From: Tetranychus cinnabarinus
Lineage: Eukaryota > Arthropoda > Arachnida > Trombidiformes > Tetranychidae
NCBI GenBank assembly: GCA_022266195.1
Contig: WHVY01000010.1
Coordinates: forward strand, 384,501 to 448,500
Direction: 5' to 3'
Length of the DNA: 64,000 nt
Shown here: positions 53,840-64,000 of the stretch, piece after piece
Numbering within the stretch: the stretch's first letter is position 1
How the letters are laid out: every line of letters starts with the position of its first letter
Made by a program: the position numbers and the translations under genes
The notes under the pieces: model-generated
Database searches by the model: none
The model's input: the letters and a program-made list of their open reading frames with translations, nothing else
What the model was told of the DNA's origin: nothing

Positions 53840-55769
53840 ATGGATCCCGATCAATTTATATCATTCTTTCAATCATCTTTGAATTCACCAACACTGGATA
53901 CAGATTATACGTCGCAATGGGACACTTTAGCTGCTCAACCATTACCTCAACCTTCATGTTCAAACCAAAGTCTGGCTCTTTTAAACGCTTTTTGCTCCGA
54001 TGAAGATACTGTTAAAAGTTATTTACTTGATGGCAATCAATCGAATAATTATAAAAATGCAGGACAACAATTTTTTGATTCATCAATAGAAAATCGGCCC
54101 AGTTCTAATGATTGGACTAACCCGTCCAATAACTTGTATGCTATTGAAAATCTGAGTGAGTTAACGTGTTGTTTTACTATTTAAGATAGCTTCTCATGAC
54201 CCTTTCCATGTTTCTGTGTTTATTATTGATATGAGAAGATGGATTTTGATAATTTTTTATTCCTTCAATCATCTACAGATGAATCAACACTGGATACAGA
54301 TATTGCTTCGCAATGTGACACTTTAGCTGTTCAACCATTTCCTCAACCTTCATGTTCAAACCAAAGTCTAGCTCTTTTGAAAGCCTTTTGTTCCGATGAA
54401 GATACCGTTAAAAGTTATTTACTTGATGGCGATCAATTGAATAATCATAACAATGCAGGACAACAATTTCTTAATTCACCAATAGGAACTCTTAGTTCTT
54501 TCACAGAAAATTGGTACAACGTTAATGACTACAACAACCCATTCAATAGCTTGGGTACTATTGAAGACCTATGTAAGTTTGTGTTAATAAAGTTAATTTA
54601 AGGTTATCTCTTATCATTACCCGTCCCATTAAACAGCTCCAGTTGCAAATCCTATCTTATCCTACACATCTACTGATCCACTGGCCGTCGAGTCTCTTCA
54701 CCAGTCCAAGATTCACAACACTTACGATAATCTGAAATTGAATTTTATCTCTCTCCTTGAAAGTGGATACAAATTGACCTTGTCACTAAACACGGATAAC
54801 AGTGAAGTTGATGAGCCTTGGAATCCTGATGTTAGTCAAAAAATCTTGTCTGTTTATTTCTCTTCATTAAGTTTAAGAAGTGAATATTTGTCCAATGATG
54901 TGCAACTAGATGGATTTCAATCACTATTAATGGATGAAGCATATGCCGCTTTTGAGGGTCAGAAATACTTGAATTTATTTTCAAATTTAAATGACAGGAG
55001 GCGAGCAAAAGCAAGTCCAGATAAGCTTATTTCAATATGTAATGGAATCAAAGGCTTCAGAAAAATCGAAAACAGTGATAAAGCAGTTCTTTTATCTAAC
55101 ATTTATAATCATCTTCACTTAATGGAAGGTATTTTTAACTACGATCCAATAATTGACGGCTGGGATGTAAGTAGCCAAAAAATGACCATTTTTTCATGCA
55201 TATTGTATTAATTCCTTAATCGGTTGCTTTTTCAATCGCAGGCTCCAGCATATGATTTCAAATCTGATCGACGAGATACATTTCTTTTCAATCAGTTCTT
55301 ACACGACGAAATGGTTTATGTAATCGAAACCTGTCCCGATCGATTCAGAAATGATATAAATGTCATTATTCTCATGTATCTAATCATTATTTTCAACGGT
55401 GACATATCTGGATTCAAACATACCGAAATGATCAGGTTTGTTTATAATGTAATACTCTTTGAGTTCATGTCTATTCGTATTTAATATAAGTTCGACATTT
55501 TTACATATTTTCACAGATATGAACAATTCTCATACATATATTTACTTCGACGTTATTTGAGGACAATTTGTGAATCTGATTGTGAGGCTTCAGACAATTT
55601 CTACAGATTGATGGTTAAAATTGAACAGATGAGACTTTTAGCCAGAAAAGTCAAAAAGGATTTCTTGCTTTTGTTAAATGAGCCGTTGGTGGAGACAATA
55701 ACGAAATCAATTACACTTCGAGAGCTTAAAACCATCCCTCTTTTGCAGGCGCGACTTGCGAATATATAA
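53840..55769 (+). CDS. Nuclear-receptor LBD protein with duplicated N-terminal exon (LBD-8)
   Basis: Exons 53840..54155, 54279..54572, 54637..55166, 55242..55435 and 55517..55769 give 528 residues, the same five-exon plan as LBD-7 (exon 2 has 294 bp in both). The second exon keeps its own upstream ATG in frame (54239, MDFDNFLFLQ), so it could also serve as an alternative first exon. N-terminal motif SLALLKAFCSDEDTVKSYLL occurs in exon 2 and nearly so in exon 1. LBD: LKLNFISLLESGYKLTLSL, ICNGIKGFRKIENSDKAVLL, FKSDRRDTFLFNQFLHDEM, FSYIYLLRRYLRTICESD, FYRLMVKIEQMRLL. No zinc finger. Confidence 0.75.
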
Positions 55770-56172
55770 ATAAAAATTGTTGATTTTCGCATTTCTTCTC
55801 AATGCACTGTTCGCGGTTGAATTTAAACAAGAAAATCAAAAGGATTTCAAAATGTAATTGTTTTTCTGTTTTTCAAGCAGGTCTATGTAGAGCTGCTTGC
55901 TGATGTCAAAAATTAACTTCATTTTCTTTATAGTGTATCGTTTCAAAATTCAGAGGGAAACTGTAGATTTTGCAGAAGCCAGCCGATTTTTTGCATAGAG
56001 ACATTAAGCAGTATTTGGTTGCGATTATCAATTTTCTCTCATATTTCTTGTGAAATGAGTAATTTAATTCTTTCACTTTTGCTCAATCTGTTTACCTTTC
56101 TTCATTAATCTACGATCTTGTGTTCTCCTGCTGCATTTATTAGTAATATCAACGCATCAAGTTTGAAGCATT
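55770..56172. other. Intergenic, no gene seen
   Basis: 3' flank of LBD-8, with sequence related to the 3' flanks of LBD-6/LBD-7 around 55960..56060, up to the CAP-Gly gene. Confidence 0.5.
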
Positions 56173-57142
56173 ATGAGCACTCCGAGTGATGAACAACTCT
56201 CTGACCCATCAAATAGTGATTTGTTAAAAGTTAGACCTCCATCGTCTATGACTAATTCAAGTCTACCAAAGATGCATTCAAGGACATCGAGTTTCTCTTT
56301 CGATAACTAGTGATAAAATTATGTCAGCTACCAAATCGGTGCCTGTGTCAACAGAAATTTTGAACCCGGATTCTGATGATCTAACTGTTGGTGACTTTAT
56401 TTACTGTAATGGAACAAAATCTGGTATTATCAAATTCCTTGGTAGTACAAGTTTTGCTCCTGGTAAATGGGCTGGAGTTGAATTAGCTGATGCTTCTGGT
56501 AAAAATGATGGATCTGTTAATGGAGTTAAATATTTTACTTGTGAACCCAAACATGGCTTATTTGTCCGTCCACATCGTTTAACTTTAGAGCCTATTACAC
56601 CTCCAGAGAAACCATCGTCCACCGTAACATCGCCATCTCCAATCAGTGATGGCTTCAAATCACCAACTAATCTCATAACCAGTGTAATAAGCACCACTTT
56701 CGCTTCATCAAGAACCACATCTTCATCAGCATCGAATCTAAAAGTTGGTGACAAAGTTATGGTTCACGCTAGCAGTGAATTAAAACGAGGTACTCTTCGG
56801 TATTTAGGATCAACTGATTTCGCTGCTGGTAATTGGGCTGGCATTGAACTATCAGGTGGATCTGGTAAAAATGATGGCTCTGTTGCTGGGAAAAGATATT
56901 TTCAATGTCCACCAGACCACGGTTTATTCGCTCCTCTCAATAAAGTTGTAAGAGATATGGTTAGTGGCAATGCAGCTAATCAAGCAAGAACTAACATTAG
57001 TATGGCTAGACGGCCAAGTAATTTAACTACCTCTAAACGCAGCGGAATGGGTGACAGTCAAGAATCTCTTGCATCTATTAACAGTACTACTTCCCATCGA
57101 TCAACCCAATTAGGTTTTGGGATGACTAGCAGCTATATGTGA
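56173..57142 (+). pseudogene. CLIP-170-like CAP-Gly protein, truncated and frameshifted
   Basis: An ATG at 56173 opens a 46-codon Ser/Pro-rich N-terminus (KVRPPSSMTNSSLPKMHSR) that ends at TAG; the next frame (open from about 56280, ATG at 56321, 273 residues) continues with two CAP-Gly domains: about residues 25-85 (GIIKFLGSTSFAPGKWAGVE, GKNDGSVNGVKYFTC, HGLFVRPHRL) and 140-200 (GTLRYLGSTDFAAGNWAGIE, GKNDGSVAGKRYF, HGLFAPLNKV), then a Ser-rich stretch. Two CAP-Gly domains separated by a Ser/Thr linker are the head of CLIP-115/170 microtubule plus-end proteins, but the long coiled coil and zinc knuckles are missing; a short coiled-coil-like remnant (RQTRYLETIDELNLKLKK) follows in another frame. 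No introns. Likely a truncated retrocopy or pseudogene, though the CAP-Gly frame itself is intact. Confidence 0.75.
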
Positions 57143-57818
57143 CCAAAGACAGACTCGCTATCTTGAAACTATCGATGAACTCAATTTGAAATTGAAGAAA
57201 AACCACTTAATTCATTGGTAAACCGTATTGTCTGACTATTGTTCATCTATCGTTCATCTATCGGTCATCAATTGTTCACCATCATCTTTACCACCATCAC
57301 CACTGTTGGCCTTAAGGTTAAGGAATAGTTATTATTGGATTTACACCCTTTTGATTCATTGACTTCAACAATTTCATCCATCTCATTCTCATTGATAACA
57401 TCCACCAACCAGCTCGCTACTTCAATCACCATCAATACACCTTGGTCCCTCGAATCAACTCTCAATACCCATTTTGTTCCTCTGGTTCCTCATTAAATTA
57501 AATTAAATCTGATTTTTATTCCTTCCTCCACTATCATTAACTCACTAAGCTTATCCCTTCGATCAAAATAACTTCATTGTAAGCACAAGATCAATGATCT
57601 TAATATTTCAGCTTGCTCCCAACCTTCTTCCTGGAATCAAATTGAGTTTCAAATAGCCAACAAAATCAGCAGCATCATACGCTTTACATTGAACTTCGTA
57701 AAATTCCAATGCATTAATTGAAATAGCTGCACATACTGAAAAATTTTTCCCTCGAATTGCTTGAACTTTGAGATTAGCTCTTTTTCCTTTTCCTTTCCTT
57801 TCAGCTCGTCCATAATTA
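57143..57818. other. Intergenic, 3' flank of CAP-Gly gene
   Basis: Residual coiled-coil coding to about 57225; then nothing recognised up to the Helitron. Confidence 0.45.
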
Positions 57819-59196
57819 TCGGAGCGTAGTGAAACGAAGTGAAGATTTATACTTCAGTTTAGCCATTTTGAAAAACGTCTTTTGGTTTTCTTTACGTCGA
57901 TGTACAGCCAAAACCATTCGCGTGAAACACTTGAAACTTGCTATGATATGTTTTCTATTTATAAAGATGTGCTGAAAGAATTTTCGAGGCCATCGGAGGT
58001 CATTTTTCGGGAATTCGACCTTTGACCTCTAGAGGTCATTTGAAGGTTAGAATGAAATTTTGGTTGAGGTTTCATTATTTTCACAAATATTCATCATGAT
58101 ATGATCAGTTTTCATCAAATTATGGCTCAAAACACGGAAAAAAGTTTGAAACATCGTTGACAATTTTTTGATTTGATTTTTTGCCATGATATCGAATGAC
58201 TGGATATTCTTGATAATTGCAAATTGCTTGTTTAACGACAGATTGGTGAGCTGAAATAAAAATCACAGCCATCGTATGTCATTTGTCGGAAATTGGAACT
58301 TTAACCTTGAGTGTTTAATCGACGGGCATTAGCTAAATTTTATAACATCACCATTCCGCTAAAAAAATTATCAGTCTTGAAAAAATCCAAGGAATGAAGG
58401 AATGCGAATGCGAAAATAGCTAGCGAAATGACAGAAAGCATGAAAAGTAGCTAAATTTTGCATAGAAATACCATGCCATGAGTTTTAAATACCAGGAGTT
58501 ATTTAAAATTTGAAAAAATGCATTATTTTTACTGTGCTCACTTAACAACTACACTATACATTCATGTTAACTTTACTCCAACTGATTACCTCAATAAACA
58601 TATATTTGTGACTTTAATATTGGGTTATCATAAATATATGTTTTGTTTCTAAATGTTTGATATGCTATTGACATCAGCACCTCCTGTCTTCAAGTTCAAT
58701 TTTTCGAAGCGTAATTTTTCGTAAAGTTAGGAAGACTAAAGATTGAATTATACAAGTATTTTATTGTAGATGCCTGCAATGATGTGATAGAAGTTAGAGA
58801 AAAAATGAAATCGTTTGACTTTATAAATTTAGCCTTCAATTATCAATACTTGAGATGCACTCTGGAACTTACGGTACTGATTCCATCGAAAAATTACTGT
58901 TCAAAGACTTGAAAATTCTAAATTGTGATACTTAGATGAACTAACAATAAGATCAAAATTCAGTAATTTTGTAATTTTCAAATCATGAGTTCATACGTTA
59001 CAACTTTTAACGGCCAACTGGACAACATTTAGCGGCTTAAATTTGGCTCTATAAAATTGTCAAATGTTTATTTCAACAAATACGATTAATTGATTGATTT
59101 GATTGACATTGATTTTGCGAAACATCGCATTGACAAATACGTTAGAAACAATCTGTAACTAACGCTCTGATTTTGGCGAGCGATCGTCTGACCTAG
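57819..59196 (+). mobile_element. Non-autonomous Helitron, copy 2
   Basis: 1378 bp, nearly identical to 48335..49713 (a handful of differences seen), with the same TC start, CGCTC/GAGCG hairpin and CTAG end, and inserted between A and T (TTA / TTA). It interrupts unrelated sequence next to a transposase fragment. Confidence 0.8.
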
Positions 59197-59444
59197 TTAT
59201 AACGGGAATGAACAGATACACCACACTCATCAATGAACATCACTTGATGCGAGTTTAATTCCTTGAACTGGGTTGCATAATTTTTCATTATTCTGATTGT
59301 ATCAGCACAATTGCGTCTTGCTGGTATGGGTGAAATCCTTTTGACACTAAAATTCAATCCGAACAGATGGTTATGAACAGTTGAAACTGTATAATGTACC
59401 AATGAATGAACAATGAATGAATAAACCAAAAAATTACTCAACAA
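59197..59444 (-). pseudogene. Fragment of a DDE transposase
   Basis: Minus-strand frame ending against the Helitron: KRISPIPARRNCADTIRIMK and LNSHQVMFIDECGVSVHSRYN. FIDECG is the first catalytic Asp block of Tc1/IS630-type transposases; the rest is absent. Confidence 0.6.
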
Positions 59445-60164
59445 TTAAAGAAACAAAAATTGAAATTGAATTACAACAATTAAGTCAAAAGCAATTTTTT
59501 TCCCTCACACAATGGTATTGAAAACGGATTCTACATTTTTTTCCCCAGCCTCCATTTTCGAATTACTCAGAGATCTGAATTCTGAGCAGCGGTTTCCTAT
59601 TTTTCGTGGATGTAGTAGTGCTGAAATTAGCGATTGAACATCATTTTCAATTTATTATATGCTAAATTATAAAATATTTATTCAATCATTATTTTTAATA
59701 TTTTGTGTAGACATGCAAATTCAAAGGTCAATTTGCCTCATTTATCGATGAATAGAAATGCATGAGACTTAAAATGATTGGATATCACTTCAATGCAAAG
59801 TCCATTGGCCAAAAGCTTTACAATTGGCAAACTAGTTATCGATCATCGTTTTACTATCATGAATGTATTATTCATAACACTGTTTCAGCTTATTGTCGCA
59901 TATTTCGTGTCGATTCCGTACTTGATTTTAAGATTTTTTTTCTTGACATTTTATTCTTTTTATCTGATCCATTTTCATAATTTATTTACTAGTTTGCATA
60001 TATTTTAAACTCAAAATTTGAGTGATAATAAAACGCGTATCATTTGGTTAAATCTGTATATCGATTAACTAGTTCCGTAAAGAAATGAGATTAATTTATT
60101 ATATGCTAAATTATAAAATATTTATTCAATCATTATTTTTAATATTTCGTGTAGACATGCAAAT
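59445..60164. repeat. Intergenic with duplicated 3' end of the downstream gene
   Basis: 59651..59735 and 60097..60178 are direct repeats of about 83 bp that include the last codons, stop codon and 3' UTR of the secreted-protein gene at 60165..61314. Between them no supported gene. Confidence 0.6.
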
Positions 60165-61314
60165 TCAAAGGTCAATTTTTTCCAAAATAAATTCGGCTAA
60201 TGCAACAAAATTATCCTCCAAAGTTTTGTCAGCATTGAAGCCAGGAAAAGGAATTGCGGCATAAAGTTGCTCTAAATTGTTTTTGATGAAGTCTTTAGGG
60301 TCCGAAACTGGTATTGATAATGAAAAGGTTCAATTAATTAGTCAAATTAATACAATATAATTTAATACTTACTTTTAATATCAGCAAGACTGTTGAGCCA
60401 AGCATTAACAGCTTGATCAAAAGTCTCTTTGTTGTAGTCGACTATTGGAAACAGATCAATTATTATATTAGTAAAAAAATTATGATAAATTTTCTTAAAA
60501 CAATTCACTTACATCCAAAATGCTGTTCTGTGACAAATTTCATCACTTGATCGACGATCTTTTCTTCAAGTTCATTTTTTGGGAAAAACACTGATCATTT
60601 GTAGATGAACAATGAAAAATAAAAATATTAATAAGATTAAACTGAAGTTATATCCAATTATCAATACTTACTTGGAATTGGCAGTTTATCGAAATATTTT
60701 TGAACAATCAGCGCTATATTATCAACAACAGACTTATTTCTAGCTAAACCTAAAGATGTAATTTAGCAATATTGTTATAATCAAAACTAAACAAATTAGA
60801 TGAAAATATTTACCTTCGACGTCAAGAAGAACAATGTACTTTTCGAAGTTTTCCTTGGCACTGACATCAGGATTCCATGCTGATATATGATAATAATTCA
60901 AACATAAAAGTAAAAGTAAGCATTCGTGATTGAACAAAAAAGTAATAAACAATAAACTCACCAGGAACCAGTTTGTTGTCAAAAGGTTTTGAGAGAAGAG
61001 CCAAAAGATTTGATCGAAGTGAAGCTTTTGAATCCCAACCTGAGAATGATCAATAAATTGACAATTTAAAGTTTATAAATATTATTAAGAAAACATTTCA
61101 TTATCAACTAACCAGGAACCGTTTTTTCCCATTCATTGACGAATCTTCGATTAAATTCGACAGCGGCTTTAGCAAGTGGAGTTGGTTCTGTAAAAACAGT
61201 AAGACATTAACAAAACTGGGTTAAGATTAGGTTAGGAAAAGCCTTACCTTCGGTTGGAGCAGCACTAATGGCTGAGAGACAAAAGATGGCACTTAAAACG
61301 ATCAAGAACTTCAT
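60165..61314 (-). CDS. Secreted alpha-helical protein of eight small exons, family unknown
   Basis: Minus-strand exons 61248..61314, 61113..61187, 60962..61039, 60814..60879, 60672..60749, 60513..60590, 60373..60441 and 60165..60307; all introns have GT-AG ends and all are phase 1. They add to 217 residues ending at TGA 60165. The first exon is a signal peptide (MKFLIVLSAIFCLSAISA, then APTE). Each internal exon encodes 22-26 residues with one amphipathic helix, often ending in Val/Ile-Pro-Gly (KTVPG, NKLVPA, KLPIPM). No cysteines in the mature protein; not membrane-bound. The regular exon size and equal phase suggest growth by exon duplication. A salivary or gut secreted protein is possible; I do not recognise the family. 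Confidence 0.72.
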
Positions 61315-61821
61315 TTTACTTTTATTTTAGTTGGATTATTGGAATCACACAATTTTCAACGAACATACAAAACTGAATAAAAACTATTCGAGTTTTGCAC
61401 GCTTTTATATTATTCGATAAAGATCAAAAAAGATTAAATTAACAGATTCATCACAACAAAATTAACAATCAATATTACAATACGTAATAGAAACAATGAA
61501 ACTTCTTATCTGATTTCATGAAAAAAACCTTGTTTTCTAGGTACTATTGCTACAGGCAATTCCAAGGAATCGATGAGTGCTTACTGAACTTAATTAGATA
61601 AGTCAGATGATTCAGTCAAAACAATTGGAGTTTATTTTGGAGTTTGAAATATAAGTTTATCATCAAATTGTAAGATTGATAAAGAGGCGACAGTTCGAAG
61701 GAAAATACAGGACGAGATTACAGGTTCTGCAATTATCTTCCTTGAAGATTCTTCACTTCCGGCGAACTTCCTCATTACTTACATATAAACTTAATGTTTC
61801 TCAAACAAAAAAGCCAAAAAA
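61315..61821. promoter_or_regulatory. 5' flank of the secreted helical protein
   Basis: Upstream of the ATG on the minus strand, TATATTATTCGA-like sequence near 61405 could serve as a TATA region (TTTTATATTATTCG). No other feature. Confidence 0.3.
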
Positions 61822-62097
61822 GCGACACCTGAAAATTGTATTGACTGCGTGAATTTGTTGCGTTCAGTGCAGCTACCAGGTATATTATTTAATTTTAACT
61901 TTTTATTTCTCAATCAATTTTCAAAATATAAAGTCATCAAATTTTTCGAAAAAATTGTGGCCAAACCAAGCAGGTTCGAAGAAAAATTGCCCAGCGTGAA
62001 AGCCATGATTAAAATGTTGCCACAAAAAAATCTCATCTCAGGATTCAGAGCTCTGAAAATAAAGGCTTGGGCAAAATGCAGAATCCTTATTAATTAA
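61822..62097 (+). other. Possible two-exon fragment of a small secreted protein
   Basis: 61822..61879 (ATPENCIDCVNLLRSVQLP) and 61934..62097 (VIKFFEKIVAKPSRFEEKLP ... WAKCRILIN, stop) join across a 54-bp GT-AG intron in phase 1. The Cys-x2-Cys start and a late Cys recall saposin-like proteins, but there is no start codon or signal peptide in frame, so it is a fragment at best. Confidence 0.25.
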
Positions 62098-62140
62098 CAG
62101 TGACAGAAAAGAAAACTTTTTTTGCTCAGGTTGATGGATA

Positions 62141-62654
62141 GGTAAGGTTTTACTTTTACGGAGAAAGGCGTTAACATTAAAACATATGAGAAGATTTCTT
62201 ATATCACACACTTTATGGCCAATCAAAAAAGGCCAAATTAAGTCGGTATTAATCAAATTCAAGTAGTGAACTTTGCTTTGATTTAATTTATCTATTATTA
62301 TTAATTAATTCATAATAATTTTTTTCTTTATGTATAAATAAATTAAATACAACGAGAAGTTATATGATTTAATATCGAGGGCGAAGGCCGAGTCTTCGGA
62401 TTCAAGAAATTTTAGAGTGGTTCACCTGTCGATGTTGATAATTAATTTTTTTCAAGTCCAACTAGTCTCCCCAGCAGTCAGTCATTATATAAGTTTCTAG
62501 TTCTAAATATCTATCTGTTTTAATTAATTATTTTTCTTAAATTTCAGTGTTAATCAAAAACACCCTTAAAAATACTTCCACCATTGGCTAAGCGTTTAAA
62601 TGCCTTCTCATATGTTCATTTTGTAACGCCTTTCTCCGTAAAAGTAAAACCTTA
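62141..62654. mobile_element. Probable MITE with inverted ends of about 53 bp
   Basis: 62141..62193 (GGTAAGGTTTTACTTTTACGG...) and 62601..62654 are inverted repeats with small differences. The 400 bp between them has no gene. A target duplication was not clear. Confidence 0.6.
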
Positions 62655-62820
62655 CCATTATTACTGCAGTAACGAAAGATTATTTATTGAAGGAGAAGAA
62701 TCGAATAGATCTTTAGATAATTTTTCATATTAAAACCAGAAGACAAATGAACAAAATTGCATTGATTCAAACGAATTGAAATAACAACATTAAATTAAAT
62801 TTCGCTTCAAACTTATCACG

Positions 62821-63577
62821 ATGACTTATCAAGTTTCAGCTTTTCCTTGGCAATAGTTTTTGTCGCCAACACTTCTTACATTGCAAATGCTGACCAAGGT
62901 ATTGATATATTTTCAGGTTTAAATTAGTTTTACAATTGATTATTATTTAATAATAATTATTATTATTATTATTAATAATGTGAATCCTTTCTTCTTCAGT
63001 ATTCAACTATGATGTGACTGTGCAAACCTCAGGATCAACCAAATTCTCAGCTCATGATGGTAAACTCAAGCTCACTGTGGTCAGAATTGGTGAAGAAACA
63101 CAAGAAGACTTTGTATTGACACCAAAGTAAGTCATTATTAGTTTATTTAATTCAACTAAACAATTGTCATTTAATCATTCTTTATTTTCCAGCGATGTTA
63201 ATCTTACCATGAATAGCAATTACACTGGTCAAATTACATCGTCCATTGAGCTTGAAGATATCAAATCTGTTTACCTCTCATGGACTTTGGCTACTCCATA
63301 CAATCCATATTTTGCGATCAAAAAACCATCCATCTACTTCGATGAAATTGTTTTTGGCTATAAATATAGATTAATGACATATCGAACACAGTAAGATCTT
63401 CAATCAAATCATCACCATCAATAATTATTATCACCAATACCTTTTCTTTATTACAGTATTAACATGCAAAAACTGCAGAAATTCTGTCCACCAACTCAAC
63501 CTATTGGAATTGAACACGCCGATGGAGCTTCATTCAACGCTTGTGGACCCATAATACGACAAGTCTTACCATTTTAA
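62821..63577 (+). CDS. Secreted PLAT/LH2-like domain protein (one base missing in exon 1)
   Basis: Exons 62821..62898, 63000..63126, 63193..63390 and 63457..63577, all GT-AG. Exon 1 starts MTYQVSAF and then needs one more T in the TTTT run at about 62840 to read on as SLAIVFVANTSYIANAD, a signal peptide; with that base the product is 174 residues. The mature part (YDVTVQTSGSTKFSAHDGKL, IELEDIKSVYLSWTL, PSIYFDEIVFGYKYRL, KFCPPTQP, FNAC) resembles the beta-sandwich PLAT domain found at the C-terminus of pancreatic-type lipases, including the late FC...C pattern. There is no lipase catalytic domain. The missing base is in a homopolymer, so an assembly error is as likely as a mutation. Confidence 0.5.
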
Positions 63578-64000
63578 GGATTTTCTGTCAAATTTCAACT
63601 AATTTCTGTCTAAAATTTTCAGTTAGTCGCCAACGAAAGGTCTAGTGAATGCTTTGATGCTAGAAATAATAAGTATCATGTGAAACCGAAATTGGGGCAA
63701 TTTTCAATTTAGATTGAATATGATATTCAAATATGCAAACTGTAAGGTCAAATGAATCCATTTTTAATGAAAGTCTAATAAAATATATTAAGTAAATGCA
63801 ACAACTTTTTGTGCTAAAATTATTGCGCTTGGACCAAAAACGTTTCAAATCGATAAATAATCTAAAGGGTGTTGCGGATAAAAAGGAGAATTTATCTTTC
63901 CTAAAATTTTGATAAAGATGACGTTGACCATGATAACAATGAAGATAACAAAATTGAAGAAGAAACAAACGTAGACAAATCAATTTATCAATAAATCGTC
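63578..64000. other. 3' flank, no supported gene
   Basis: 3' UTR of the PLAT-like gene. The 107-codon minus-strand frame 63660..63983 has no domain; some bases (63735..63800) faintly resemble the last exon of the gene at 60165, as if from a decayed copy. A plus-strand acidic frame near the end (DKDDVDHDNNEDNK) is too short to judge. Confidence 0.35.

Noticed and set aside
59762..60008. Two overlapping short plus-strand frames
   Set aside because: Antisense to or beside the duplicated 3' end of the secreted-protein gene; no signal peptide or domain that I could support.

Overview
Eukaryotic nuclear DNA, AT-rich, with compact genes and short GT-AG introns (mostly 50-130 bp). The gene content suggests an acariform mite, most likely a spider mite (Tetranychidae) or close relative: arthropod-type TTAGG repeats, paired cytochrome P450s, gustatory-receptor-like genes, and a cluster of nuclear-receptor ligand-binding-domain (LBD) genes with no DNA-binding domain. 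The species call is inference; no search was possible.

Layout. 1-15.4 kb: a partial SLC46/MFS transporter (minus), then a tandem duplication of about 6.87 kb that gives two P450 genes (P450-A 1803-3471, P450-B 8672-10342), each followed by an LBD gene (the first truncated, the second complete) and a gustatory-receptor-like gene (the first with one frameshift, the second intact). The second unit starts with a broken copy of the 5' end of the transporter. 15.9-20.1 kb: three more LBD loci (two complete, one decayed). 21.4-35.4 kb: a transposon graveyard with a copia remnant, an intact mariner-like element with 253-bp inverted repeats, mariner-derived MITEs, a decayed pogo/DDE_1 transposase and a decayed Ty3/gypsy element on the minus strand with one clear LTR. 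35.4-48 kb: an LBD pseudogene split by a 10,864-bp insertion. The insertion has 173-bp terminal inverted repeats and a 9-bp target duplication. It is filled with (TTAGG)n arrays into which a tRNA-derived SINE, an ORF1-only LINE relative and a near-intact autonomous LINE have inserted, all in the same orientation and all with poly(A) abutting the telomeric-type repeat. 48.3-49.7 kb and 57.8-59.2 kb: two nearly identical 1.38-kb non-autonomous Helitrons. 50.9-55.8 kb: two complete LBD genes with a duplicated N-terminal exon. 56.2-57.2 kb: a truncated CLIP-170-like CAP-Gly gene. 60.2-61.3 kb: an eight-exon secreted helical protein (minus). 62.8-63.6 kb: a four-exon secreted PLAT-like protein.

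Functional themes. P450s and DBD-less nuclear-receptor LBDs side by side suggest a xenobiotic sensing and detoxification neighbourhood; the gustatory receptors and secreted proteins fit a plant-feeding or environment-facing arthropod (inference). The most unusual structure is the inverted-repeat element that carries a telomeric-type array and has been colonised by telomere-repeat-specific retroelements. A second unusual signal is that the mariner and MITE inverted repeats are dense in the sequence TCAAGGTCA, the extended half-site bound by monomeric nuclear receptors.
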